Notes: generated by a model from the letters alone, not told the origin. 7,000 nucleotides of DNA from an uncultured Eubacteriales bacterium (GCA_949747935.1 CATKHE010000112.1:1-7000), one strand, 5' to 3'; shown: positions 1 through 6,810, numbered from the stretch's first letter. Program-made: numbers and translations.

Positions 1-600
1 CATGCGGATGGTGCGGGCGATGGCCTCGTCCTTGTCGTGAATCACCGCGCCGGGCTTGGAGCGGGGCACCAAGGAGCCGTCGGCCTGGTAGGCCCGGTCG
101 GCAAAGACCTCACTGGCCACCTTCAGCCCCACCTGCCTGCCTGCCTCCAGCATCTTGCTGCCCGCCAAACCCAGCAGGATCACGTCCTTGTCTACGCTGG
201 CGATACCCTCGGCGATGGCCAGGGCCAGGTCCATATCCTTACCAGCCATGTTGTACAGTGCGCCGTGGGGCTTCACATGCTGGAGCTTCACGCCGTTGGC
301 GGCGGTGAAGGCCAGGATCGCGCCCATCTGATACTGGATGTAGGCCTTGGCCTCCTTGGGGGAGCAGACCATATTTCGGCGGCCAAAGCCCATTAGATCA
401 GGAAAACCAGGATGGGCTCCCACCGCCACCCCGGCAGCCTTGCAGTCGGCCACTGTTTTGTCCATCACCAGGGGGTCCCCGGCATGGTAGCCGCAGGCCA
501 CATTCGCTGAGGAGACATGGGCGATCACCGCCTCGTCCATACCGATGGTATAGGCACCAAAGCTTTCGCCCAAATCGCTGTTGAGATCTACCTTATACAT
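1..600 (-). CDS. pxpA: 5-oxoprolinase subunit A (LamB/YcsF family), N-terminal 200 residues, runs off left edge
   Basis: PxpA works with PxpB and PxpC in the cytoplasm to open 5-oxoproline (pyroglutamate) to L-glutamate using ATP. The frame is open from ATG at 598-600 to base 1, giving 200 residues of a family that is usually about 250, so the C-terminus lies outside the window. Family hallmarks visible in order: [12 protein letters not shown] at residues 4-15, [11 protein letters not shown] at 33-43, [15 protein letters not shown] at 61-75, VKPHGALYN at 109-117, and [17 protein letters not shown] at 164-180. The start is fixed by AAAGGAGG at 610-617, nine bases before the ATG. The gene is preceded by a sigma-54-type promoter, not a housekeeping one, and lies next to a sigma-54 activator gene. 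pxpB and pxpC would be expected further left, but that cannot be seen. Family assignment is secure. The biochemical role follows from known PxpA proteins. Confidence 0.95.
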   Translation of the reverse strand, partial: MYKVDLNSDLGESFGAYTIGMDEAVIAHVSSANVACGYHAGDPLVMDKTVADCKAAGVAVGAHPGFPDLMGFGRRNMVCSPKEAKAYIQYQMGAILAFTAANGVKLQHVKPHGALYNMAGKDMDLALAIAEGIASVDKDVILLGLAGSKMLEAGRQVGLKVASEVFADRAYQADGSLVPRSKPGAVIHDKDEAIARTIRM

Positions 601-639
601 TGCGCAGTTCCTCCTTTATAACAAGCTGAGTTATTATAT

Positions 640-655
640 AGCAATATTTATGCCA
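640..655 (-). promoter_or_regulatory. Sigma-54 (-24/-12) promoter for pxpA
   Basis: Read on the minus strand, the bases are TGGCATAAATATTGCT. This matches the sigma-54 consensus TGGCAC-N5-TTGCW at all but one position, with the invariant GG (654-653) and GC (642-641) at the required 10-base separation. The start of transcription would fall near base 629, leaving a leader of about 29 bases that contains the pxpA ribosome binding site and ends at the ATG (600). The gene immediately upstream encodes an activator with the sigma-54 contact motif GAFTGA, which supports the call. Which activator actually acts here is inference. Confidence 0.85.
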
Positions 656-738
656 ACCTTTTCTATAATAAAATTATCCCTTATTTTCAGAAAAATATTG
701 ACTTTATTCCTGTTTTCTCCAAATGGCGCTGTCTCAGT

Positions 739-772
739 CCGTGCAAAAACGCCCGGCCGTGCAAAATCGCAC
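739..772 (-). promoter_or_regulatory. Candidate upstream activator sites (two direct repeats plus a dyad)
   Basis: The ten bases CCGTGCAAAA occur twice on the plus strand, at 739-748 and 757-766, 18 bases apart. The second copy is part of a dyad, GTGC-AAAATC-GCAC, at 759-772. They lie roughly 110-140 bases upstream of the predicted pxpA transcription start, the usual distance for enhancer sites of NtrC-type activators. The same bases form part of the terminator of the preceding gene, so the dyad may exist only for termination. Binding by the adjacent regulator is a guess from position and symmetry. Confidence 0.3.
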
Positions 773-781
773 AGCTGGGCG
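745..781 (-). terminator. Rho-independent terminator of the symporter-kinase-regulator operon
   Basis: On the minus strand a GC-rich stem forms between 769-781 and 750-762, with one C/A mismatch and one G-U pair and a six-base loop at 763-768. Five Ts (749-745) follow directly. It starts nine bases past the regulator's TAA stop. The hairpin separates the regulator from pxpA, so pxpA probably depends on its own sigma-54 promoter. Confidence 0.85.
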
Positions 782-789
782 CTTTGTTT

Positions 790-2190
790 TTACTGCTTGG
801 ACGTGATATCAGGGCTCTCCTCCTGCTCCACGCCCTCTCTGGGCTCCAGGCGGCGTTTGATTGTAAATCGGGTGGCTCCCAGCAGCTGGGCCGCCTGCGA
901 CAGATTCCCGCCAGTGAGTTCCATGGCCTGCCTGATATAGGCCATCTCAAGGTTCTCCACCTCCCGCCGCAGGTCAATATTTCCCAGGCGCAGGTCCCGC
1001 AGAGGAAAGCTCTCCCCCGAAACCGGGCCGCTCGGTCCGGCCAGCCGGAGGCCGGACTCCGCTCCAGTGAGCAGATCCCCCTGGCTGAACAGAGCACAGC
1101 GCTCCATCACGTTGCGAAGCTCCCGCACATTCCCCTTCCAATAATAGCCTTCCATGGCCTCCAGAAAGTCCGGGTCAATGCCTCGAAGCGACTTTTTGAA
1201 TTTCCGGTTGAAGTGCTCCAGATAAAATTGACACAGAGCCGGAATGTCCTGCCGCCGCTCCCGCAGCGGCGGAATGTGTATCTGCATCACATTCAGGCGG
1301 TAATAGAGGTCCTCTCGGAAGGCTCCCCTGTTCACCGCCTCCTCCAGCCTGCGGTTGGTGGCGGCGGCAATACGAATGTTGACCTCGATATCACGCAGTC
1401 CGCCCACCCGTTTAAAGCAGCGGTCCTCCAGAAAGGTGAGCAGCTTGGCCTGCATGGATAATGGCATCTCCCCAATCTCATCCAGGAAAACCGTTCCCCC
1501 GTTGGCCAGCTCCATCAGCCCCTTTTTTGTTTTGGAAGCCCCGGTAAAGGCCCCCTTTTCATAGCCGAAGAGCTCCGATTCCAAAAGGGTCTCCGGAATC
1601 GCGCCGCAGTTGATCTTCACCAGAGGTTTATCCCGGCGGGCACTGCCGTCGTGAATGTTATTCACCACAACCTCTTTACCGGTCCCCGTTTCCCCGCAGA
1701 TCAGCACATCCACATTGTCGTTCTCTGCCAGCACCCGAATATTCTGCCGGATGTGCTGGATAGCCGGACTGACGCCGACCAGCTCCCGGTTGGGCCGTCT
1801 CATAAGGGCCACAGTGCGCCGGCTGGTCAGCTGCTCCATTCCCCGGCGGATAATCATGTCGATTTCATCCAGGTCAAAAGGCTTCTGCACATAGTTGCTC
1901 ACCCCCAGCTTCATGGCCTCCACCGCCTGAGAGACTGAGCCGTATGCCGTCATCAGGATAATCTGAACTTCCTCGTCCAGCTGCTTGAAGGCAGAGATAT
2001 AGTCCATCCCCCGGTCGCTGCCCAGGCGGTTGTCCAGCAGAACCACATCCGGGTGAAAGCTCTCCGCCAGGGAGAGCCCCTGTCGGACATCTCCGGCTGT
2101 CTCCACCTGGTAACCCCGGTCTGACAGGCCACTCTCCAGCGTCATGCGCAGCAAAAACTCGTCGTCAATCACCAAAACCTTATATTTCAT
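790..2190 (-). CDS. Sigma-54-dependent NtrC-family response regulator
   Basis: A 466-residue cytoplasmic transcription activator. The receiver domain (about 1-118) has the acidic pair D9/D10, the phosphorylation site D53, T81 and K103. The AAA+ domain (about 138-370) has Walker A GETGTGKE at 166-173, the sigma-54 contact loop GAFTGA at 213-218, Walker B with D237/E238, ATNR at 277-280, FRED at 291-294, YYRLNV at 296-301 and GNVREL at 353-358. A Fis-type helix-turn-helix lies at about 425-449. The chosen ATG (2188-2190) has AGGAGG at 2196-2201, five bases upstream. An ATG six codons earlier (2206-2208) has no binding site. The start overlaps the kinase stop by 11 bases, so the kinase is the obvious partner. 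All key residues are intact, so it should be an active phosphorylation-controlled activator. The likely target is the sigma-54 promoter beyond its own 3' end. The controlled pathway is inferred from position only. Confidence 0.95.
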   Translation of the reverse strand: MKYKVLVIDDEFLLRMTLESGLSDRGYQVETAGDVRQGLSLAESFHPDVVLLDNRLGSDRGMDYISAFKQLDEEVQIILMTAYGSVSQAVEAMKLGVSNYVQKPFDLDEIDMIIRRGMEQLTSRRTVALMRRPNRELVGVSPAIQHIRQNIRVLAENDNVDVLICGETGTGKEVVVNNIHDGSARRDKPLVKINCGAIPETLLESELFGYEKGAFTGASKTKKGLMELANGGTVFLDEIGEMPLSMQAKLLTFLEDRCFKRVGGLRDIEVNIRIAAATNRRLEEAVNRGAFREDLYYRLNVMQIHIPPLRERRQDIPALCQFYLEHFNRKFKKSLRGIDPDFLEAMEGYYWKGNVRELRNVMERCALFSQGDLLTGAESGLRLAGPSGPVSGESFPLRDLRLGNIDLRREVENLEMAYIRQAMELTGGNLSQAAQLLGATRFTIKRRLEPREGVEQEESPDITSKQ

Positions 2191-3841
2191 GGTCTCCTCC
2201 TGTTCCATGGAAGGTCAGCACCGCCCGGGTGCCCTCGTCGGGGGCGCTGTCAATATCCAGGCTGCCTCCGTTCTGCTCCAGCAGCCGCTGAACGATGGAC
2301 AGCCCCAAGCCGCCCGCCTGCCCGCTGAGCACCCGCTCCAGCTTCTCCCGGGACATGCCTGGGCCGCTGTCCGCAACGATTACTGTCACTCCATCTGCCG
2401 CTGTCCGTCCGGTCAGCAGCACCCGTCCCCCCTCCGGCATAGCCTTGATGCTGTTGTTGATCAGATTAATCAGTATCTGCCTCAGCTGCTGCTCGTCGGC
2501 AAAGAGCCAAAGCGCTCTCTCCATCTCCACCGACAGAGCAATCCCCTTGTTTTCCGCCACCTTGAAGTATAGCATGGCCAGCTCGTCGAACAGGGAATTC
2601 AGACTGACCGTGGTCTTTTCGCTCTCCCGCTGCCGGGAGAGATTGAGCAGATTTTCAATAAGGAGGTTGACCCGATCCACCTCCCGCATCATTTCCCGGC
2701 ACAGCACAGCGTCCCGCTCCTGGAGCAGCTTGGGCTCGAGGACCTGAAGCCCTGCCCGAATGCCTGCCAGCGGATTTCGGGCCTCATGGGCCACATCGGC
2801 AGCCAGACGGCCGGTGTATGCCAGCTTCTCCTCCCGGCTCAGTTTCTCCTCCATATGCCTTTGATAGGTTACATCGTCAATGGTATAGAGCGTTCCACAG
2901 CCGTCGCCATCGGCTCCCCGCAGTGTCCAGGCCCCCAGCTCACAATCTCTCACCTTGCCCGATTGATCGTACAGCCGCACCGCGGAGGGCAGGACCGGGT
3001 CCTGCCGCGCCAGCTCGGCCAGCAGCGTCTCCAGGCTCCTCCCCTGTTTGTCCCGCTCCCCGCTCTGACGGAGCATGCCGTCCGCCCGAATATTTTTTAA
3101 AATGACTACACCTTTTCCATCACGGACCACCACCCCCAGGGGAAGATTGGCCACAATGGCCTCATTCAGCATTTTTACCTGGGTCAGCTCCCTGGTATAG
3201 CGCCGCTGGCTGTCCAGCATGGCCTGAAAAGCAGCAGCCAGCTGACCCGTTTCATCCCTGCGGCGGATGTACTCCACCGACAGGTCCTCCGAACCCCCGG
3301 GGTCCCGGCTGACCAGCGTACACACCTTGCTCAGCTGTCTCAGGGGGGCGGAGATGTTATAGGCGATGAACACGCTGGCCTGAACAATAATCAGCAGCAT
3401 CGCCACCGCGGCCAGAATCATATACCGCTGCTCCTCGATAAATTCCAGCCGAATTGCCCTCTGATCCAGGGAATAGAGCACTCGCCAGTTCAGGCGATTG
3501 TTCCGGCTGTCCTCCAGCACCAGCTCCAAATCCCCCAAAGGCCGCCTGCTGAAGAGCAGCTCTCCCCCCGCTCCATAGAGGAACAGGCTGTCTCCCCGGT
3601 AGTTGTCAGCGTATTTTTCCAGCAAGTCCGCGGGCTCCTTCCAGTACTGTCCCGCGTCGATGTCCGCATTGATGTACTCCACCAGAGCCTGAGCGTTCAG
3701 CGTCTCGGTCCGCAGCTTCACATCATACTCAATGCGGTACAGAATGAAGCAGAAGCAAAGCACTGTCACCATGCTGATGCAGACAAAGGGAAACAGGATT
3801 TTGTTTTCAATGGTGGAGCTGATCTTCCATCTCCGCTTCAA
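2180..3841 (-). CDS. Membrane-bound sensor histidine kinase (NtrB-like catalytic core)
   Basis: A 553-residue kinase, partner of the overlapping NtrC-type regulator. A first membrane helix (about 15-36) and a second (about 140-163) flank an extracellular sensor region of about 100 residues (37-139) that I cannot assign to a named family; it may be Cache-like. A HAMP linker (about 161-215) and a PAS-like domain (about 220-328) follow. The phosphorylated histidine is H352 in AHEARNPL. The ATPase domain has the N box around N459-N463, DSGPGM at 491-496 and GGLGLSIV at 510-517. The usual F-box segment (PFFTTK-like) between the last two is missing, so the ATP lid is short. The start codon is TTG (3839-3841), chosen because AAAGGAGG at 3851-3858 lies nine bases upstream and the next Met (residue 24) would cut the first membrane helix. 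It overlaps the symporter gene by 35 bases, which suggests translational coupling. Ligand unknown. Confidence 0.93.
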   Translation of the reverse strand: MKRRWKISSTIENKILFPFVCISMVTVLCFCFILYRIEYDVKLRTETLNAQALVEYINADIDAGQYWKEPADLLEKYADNYRGDSLFLYGAGGELLFSRRPLGDLELVLEDSRNNRLNWRVLYSLDQRAIRLEFIEEQRYMILAAVAMLLIIVQASVFIAYNISAPLRQLSKVCTLVSRDPGGSEDLSVEYIRRRDETGQLAAAFQAMLDSQRRYTRELTQVKMLNEAIVANLPLGVVVRDGKGVVILKNIRADGMLRQSGERDKQGRSLETLLAELARQDPVLPSAVRLYDQSGKVRDCELGAWTLRGADGDGCGTLYTIDDVTYQRHMEEKLSREEKLAYTGRLAADVAHEARNPLAGIRAGLQVLEPKLLQERDAVLCREMMREVDRVNLLIENLLNLSRQRESEKTTVSLNSLFDELAMLYFKVAENKGIALSVEMERALWLFADEQQLRQILINLINNSIKAMPEGGRVLLTGRTAADGVTVIVADSGPGMSREKLERVLSGQAGGLGLSIVQRLLEQNGGSLDIDSAPDEGTRAVLTFHGTGGDHEI

Positions 3842-5291
3842 GACAGTTTCCCTCCTTTCGCCGGTCCAGCGCAGAAATCAGAAGCATGACCCCGCTGGAA
3901 AGCGGCATTCCGATCATAGCGGGGTGGACAGCCAGCCTATCTAGGTAATGAAGGGGGTAGAGCAGCGCGATGGCCAGCCCGCCTGCTGCCAGACAGCCCC
4001 AGATGCCCCAGAGGGTAATCTTTTTGCTCAGCAGAGTGCCATACAGGGGTGGGAAAAGGAGAATGCTCAGGATTCCCCACAGGTCCCCGCCATAGGACAG
4101 GGTGAAGCCGGGAGGGTTCAGCGTTAGGAGCATGGCCGCAGTTCCGCCGCCCAGCACCGCCAGCCGCCCCAGGTTGACCACCCGGGCCGCAGAGGGCTCC
4201 CGCTTGGAGACCCCCTTAACAATATCATAGGAGAAGGAGGAGGCAATGAGCAGGAGCTGAGAATTGGCCGTGGAAATGCACGCCCCGAAAACGGCAAAGA
4301 GGAAAAAACCGCTCAGGGGACCGTAGAGCTCGTGATTGATCAGACGGATAATGATTCCATCGGTAGCCACTGCCTCTGACAGCTCAGGCACCAGCGCCCG
4401 CATCCCCAGCCCAATATGGATCAGCGCGAAGTAGATTCCAGACAGCAGCACCAGAGAATAGAGCACCGTTCTGCGGGCGTTTTGCCCGCTGTCCGCCCCC
4501 AGCATCCGAACCAGATACTGAGGGTTTGCCGCCAGGCCCAATCCCCAGCCCCAGAACATGCTCAGACTGCTCAGCGGCGTGTACCGTCCGCCAAAGGGGG
4601 CCAGGAGAGGATCATTTTGAACCGTGAGCTGGGCGGCCGAGTAGCAGGTCATCTGTCCGGCCTGCCTATAGAGCGCACCCAGCCCGCCTACCTGAGACAA
4701 AACGGACGCCGTCAGCACCGCCAGCCCCACCACCAGCAGGATCAGATTGAACACATCAGTGCGCACTACCGATCGGTATCCGCCGAAGGTGGTATACAGA
4801 ATGAACAGGTAGACCATCCCAACCCCCACGGGATAAGGAATCTCAAACAGGGCCGCGGAGATCATGCCGAAGCCCTTATACTGTGATACCAAATAAAGCA
4901 CATAGACCAGAATGATGATTACAGCGTAAATTACCTGGAGGGCTCTGGAGCCATATCGGGACCGAAACAGCTCCGGAATCGTGATAATTCCATTGCCATA
5001 CAGTTTTCTGGCCACCAGTGCCAACAGGAAAGCCCCCAGAAACCACGGAATCACCGAATAGAACAGCACCGCCAAACCATTTTCGTAGACGCTGCCTGTC
5101 AAGCTGAGAATGGTAATCGCTGAGACCCACGTACCGGTAAAGGTACACACACACTGGGGAAGCCCCACCTTTCGCTCACAGATAAAGTAATCCTCCGGCG
5201 TACCGCCGTCTCTCAGGCTGCTCTTGCCGATAATCAAAAGTACCAGCGAATACAGACAGAAGTACCCCAGATACAATACCGTCTTACTCAT
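3807..5291 (-). CDS. Sodium:solute symporter (SSS/SLC5 family)
   Basis: A 494-residue inner-membrane transporter predicted to import a small organic solute with sodium. It is almost wholly hydrophobic, with roughly 13 membrane helices beginning at residues 5-22. Family motifs are FTGTWVSA at 51-58, GGYRSVVRTDVFN at 170-182 (core signature), NPQYLVRMLGA at 256-266 and ISTANSQLLL at 339-348, where S340/T341 match the sodium-site Ser/Thr of the family. The ATG at 5289-5291 is chosen because GGAGGGAG lies nine bases upstream; a 75-residue extension in the same frame is antisense to a decayed gene and is rejected. Its 3' end overlaps the kinase gene by 35 bases. Linkage of an SSS carrier with a kinase and a sigma-54 activator recalls the CbrA/CbrB type of system. 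Substrate cannot be read from sequence; 5-oxoproline, an amino acid or a carboxylate are plausible from the context. I found no clear promoter directly upstream. Confidence 0.92.
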   Translation of the reverse strand: MSKTVLYLGYFCLYSLVLLIIGKSSLRDGGTPEDYFICERKVGLPQCVCTFTGTWVSAITILSLTGSVYENGLAVLFYSVIPWFLGAFLLALVARKLYGNGIITIPELFRSRYGSRALQVIYAVIIILVYVLYLVSQYKGFGMISAALFEIPYPVGVGMVYLFILYTTFGGYRSVVRTDVFNLILLVVGLAVLTASVLSQVGGLGALYRQAGQMTCYSAAQLTVQNDPLLAPFGGRYTPLSSLSMFWGWGLGLAANPQYLVRMLGADSGQNARRTVLYSLVLLSGIYFALIHIGLGMRALVPELSEAVATDGIIIRLINHELYGPLSGFFLFAVFGACISTANSQLLLIASSFSYDIVKGVSKREPSAARVVNLGRLAVLGGGTAAMLLTLNPPGFTLSYGGDLWGILSILLFPPLYGTLLSKKITLWGIWGCLAAGGLAIALLYPLHYLDRLAVHPAMIGMPLSSGVMLLISALDRRKEGNCLEAEMEDQLHH

Positions 5292-5300
5292 AGTTGCACA

Positions 5301-5308
5301 CTCCCTCC
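5301..5308 (-). promoter_or_regulatory. Ribosome binding site fixing the symporter start
   Basis: GGAGGGAG on the minus strand, nine bases before the ATG at 5289-5291. It decides the start, because the reading frame stays open a further 75 codons upstream with no comparable site. Confidence 0.85.
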
Positions 5309-5310
5309 AG

Positions 5311-5492
5311 AATGCTTCGGGTCTGCTTATGGTTGCTTTGGGGGTCTGGCGCTGGTCAGGCCGGAGAAGGTGCTGACAACCATCTGTGTGCTTATCGGCT
5401 GCACCGTACTGGCCGATGGACTGTTCAAAATTCAGATTTCTATCGACGCCAAGCGTTTTGGCATCCGAAATGGGAAGAAACAAGCCGCATGA
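5311..5492 (+). pseudogene. Frameshifted fragment of a DUF308/HdeD-like membrane protein
   Basis: Reading the plus strand gives GLLMVALGV in one frame (5320-5346), then LALVRPEKVLTTI, CVLIGCTVLADGLFKIQ and ISIDAKRFGIRNG in another (5346-5474), ending at TGA 5490-5492. Adding one base after 5345, next to the GGGGG run, joins them into a continuous membrane helix, ...ALGVLALVRPE.... This is the internal pattern I recall for clostridial DUF308 proteins (helix, RPE turn, helix, DG[IVL]xKLQ, IDAKRFGI). No start, ribosome site or complete domain remains, and similarity stops after IRNG. It occupies most of the spacer between the M20 and symporter genes, antisense to them. It is most likely debris of an older gene layout broken by insertion or deletion. 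Recognition is from memory of the family and the frameshift is inferred. Confidence 0.6.
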
Positions 5493-5511
5493 AGCTGTGG
5501 CTTCATACGGC
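5475..5511 (-). terminator. Probable rho-independent terminator of the M20 gene
   Basis: On the minus strand 5500-5511 pairs with 5484-5495 as an uninterrupted 12-pair stem (one G-U) with a four-base loop at 5496-5499, followed by a broken T-rich tail, TTGTTTCTT. The same stem has a C/A mismatch on the plus strand, so it suits minus-strand RNA. It lies about 50 bases past the M20 stop. The imperfect T-tract may leave some read-through into the symporter operon. Confidence 0.6.
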
Positions 5512-5562
5512 CTCAAGTCCTCCGAATTGGGTCCCTTTACAGCGAACAGAGCCGCACAGTCC

Positions 5563-6756
5563 TCACGGTTTCAGCTTCTCTGCCCGCGCCCGCTCATAGG
5601 AATTCTGAACCTTCTGTCGGAATGTCTCATCCGTCAAAGTGCGGAGCACTGCGGCAGCAATCAGCTTTCCGCCGTTTGCAATGGCTTGATGGGCGGCCGG
5701 ACCAGTGACCTCATCCTGAAATTCCTTCGTGTGCAGGACATGGAACGTCTCACAGATGGATACCGTGGGCTGTATGGTAGGACAGCGATAACTCACATTG
5801 CCTACATCCGAAGAGCCGCCGGGACGCTCCACCGGCATATGGGACAGGCCCAGCTCATCCATCAGGGCAATTGCCTCCTCCTCCAGAGCCGGCACGCGCA
5901 CCATATCAAAAAAGCTCTCAAATCCTACTGTAAAGGCAGCCTCACAGTCCATTGCCAAAGCCGCCCCTTTGGCGCATTTTTTCACAGCATCGTCCATCCG
6001 ATCCAGCTTTACCATCGAGTCAGTGCGGAACTCCACCCGAACCACCGCTCTGTCCGGGATAATATTGGGCGCTTTGCCGCCCTCTACAATAATTCCACTG
6101 AAACGTGCATCCGGAGTAAAGCACTCCCGTCTGGCATCCATCAGATCTAAAAATTTTCGTGCGGCAGTGAGGGCGTTGTGTCCCTCCCAAGGAGAATTTG
6201 CCGCATGGGCAGACGCGCCTGTAAACTCCACTATGTAGCAGCCCATGCTGAGCACATCCATATTCGCGGCGCCTCGTCCGCCGCTGGCGCTGTGAATCAT
6301 GATCGCCAAGGACATTTCGTCAAAGGCCCCCTTTGCGGCCATGCCAACCTTCGCCCCATCCTCTTCCTCCGCCGGAGTGCCGAACACACAGATTCTGCCC
6401 CGGAACTGATCCCTCAGCTCCGCCAGGGCCAATGCGGCCAGCACCGACATAGATCCATGGACATTGTGTCCGCAGGCGTGTCCCAGCCCGGGAAGAGCGT
6501 CATATTCCACCAAAATAGCCGCAGATGGTCCCTCTCCATTATCCAGCACAGCCCGAAAACCAGTTTCATACCCCAAATAGGGATACTCTACCTGATAGCC
6601 AGCCCGCTTCAACAGATCCACAATCCTTCTGCTGGACCGAAATTCCTGACTTGGAAGCTCCGGGTGCGCCGCAAGGTCATCGCTGAGGGCGATTGCTGTA
6701 CTATGATTTCTTTCCACCGCCTCAGAAAGACAGGGCTGGATTCGCTTTCCTTCCAT
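5563..6756 (-). CDS. M20-family metallo-amidohydrolase (AbgB/PM20D2-like)
   Basis: A 397-residue cytoplasmic metal-dependent hydrolase, full length for the M20D group, which removes acyl or aminoacyl groups from amino acids and dipeptides. Metal-site motifs are EYDALPGLGHACGHNVHG at 84-101 (C95, H97), PAEE at 128-131 (E130/E131), MIHSAS with H155, and HVLHTKEF with H342. The lid/dimerisation domain carries FTGASAHAA at 178-186 and GGKAPNIIPDRA at 226-237; SSDVGNVS is at 315-322. ATG 6754-6756 is chosen because AAAGGAGG at 6764-6771 sits seven bases upstream; two upstream in-frame starts would lie before this site, in the leader. There is no signal peptide. It has its own promoter and probably its own terminator, so it is a separate unit from the symporter operon. 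An N-acyl or dipeptide substrate, perhaps glutamate-containing given pxpA nearby, is inference. The family assignment is firm, the substrate unknown. Confidence 0.92.
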   Translation of the reverse strand: MEGKRIQPCLSEAVERNHSTAIALSDDLAAHPELPSQEFRSSRRIVDLLKRAGYQVEYPYLGYETGFRAVLDNGEGPSAAILVEYDALPGLGHACGHNVHGSMSVLAALALAELRDQFRGRICVFGTPAEEEDGAKVGMAAKGAFDEMSLAIMIHSASGGRGAANMDVLSMGCYIVEFTGASAHAANSPWEGHNALTAARKFLDLMDARRECFTPDARFSGIIVEGGKAPNIIPDRAVVRVEFRTDSMVKLDRMDDAVKKCAKGAALAMDCEAAFTVGFESFFDMVRVPALEEEAIALMDELGLSHMPVERPGGSSDVGNVSYRCPTIQPTVSICETFHVLHTKEFQDEVTGPAAHQAIANGGKLIAAAVLRTLTDETFRQKVQNSYERARAEKLKP

Positions 6757-6763
6757 GGCTTCT

Positions 6764-6771
6764 CCTCCTTT
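6764..6771 (-). promoter_or_regulatory. Ribosome binding site fixing the M20 gene start
   Basis: AAAGGAGG on the minus strand, seven bases before ATG 6754-6756. It rules out the upstream in-frame start candidates, which fall within the leader and its inverted repeats. The first base touches the end of the dyad at 6771-6787. Confidence 0.85.
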
Positions 6772-6787
6772 GAACATCTGATGTTCA
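6771..6787. repeat. Perfect inverted repeat abutting the M20 ribosome binding site
   Basis: TGAACAT-CTG-ATGTTCA is a perfect 7-base dyad with a three-base centre. Its downstream end (minus sense) overlaps the ribosome binding site by one base. It could be a repressor operator or an RNA hairpin affecting ribosome access. Nothing in the sequence decides between them. Confidence 0.6.
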
Positions 6788-6810
6788 GACAGCTGCCGTA
6801 CTCCTGTCTG
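6786..6810. repeat. Second inverted repeat in the M20 leader
   Basis: CAGACAG (6786-6792) and CTGTCTG (6804-6810) are perfect 7-base arms separated by 11 bases. The repeat lies just downstream of the predicted transcription start near 6819 and shares two bases (6786-6787) with the neighbouring dyad. It may be an operator or an RNA stem. Chance is possible for arms of this length. Confidence 0.45.

Noticed and set aside
37..396. A 119-codon plus-strand frame opposite pxpA
   Set aside because: It is antisense to well-conserved PxpA motifs, and its His/Gly-rich composition is a by-product of codon bias.
633..638. A TATAAT box on the minus strand as a sigma-70 -10 for pxpA
   Set aside because: No -35-like hexamer occurs 16-18 bases upstream, and it lies just downstream of the far better sigma-54 match. 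A weak GATAAT further upstream has only a poor -35 partner.
784..1461. A 225-codon plus-strand reading frame inside the regulator gene, and a similar one at 5386-6150 opposite the M20 gene
   Set aside because: Both are antisense to genes with complete conserved motifs, lack ribosome binding sites and show no family pattern; they are typical shadows in GC-rich coding DNA.
2188..2208. Regulator start at the first ATG (2206-2208)
   Set aside because: No ribosome binding site precedes it, and the six extra residues are outside the receiver domain; ATG 2188-2190 has AGGAGG at the right distance.
5292..5516. A 75-residue N-terminal extension of the symporter in the same frame
   Set aside because: The residues are polar and unlike SSS N-termini, they are antisense to the DUF308-like fragment, and the strong ribosome binding site at 5301-5308 points to ATG 5291.
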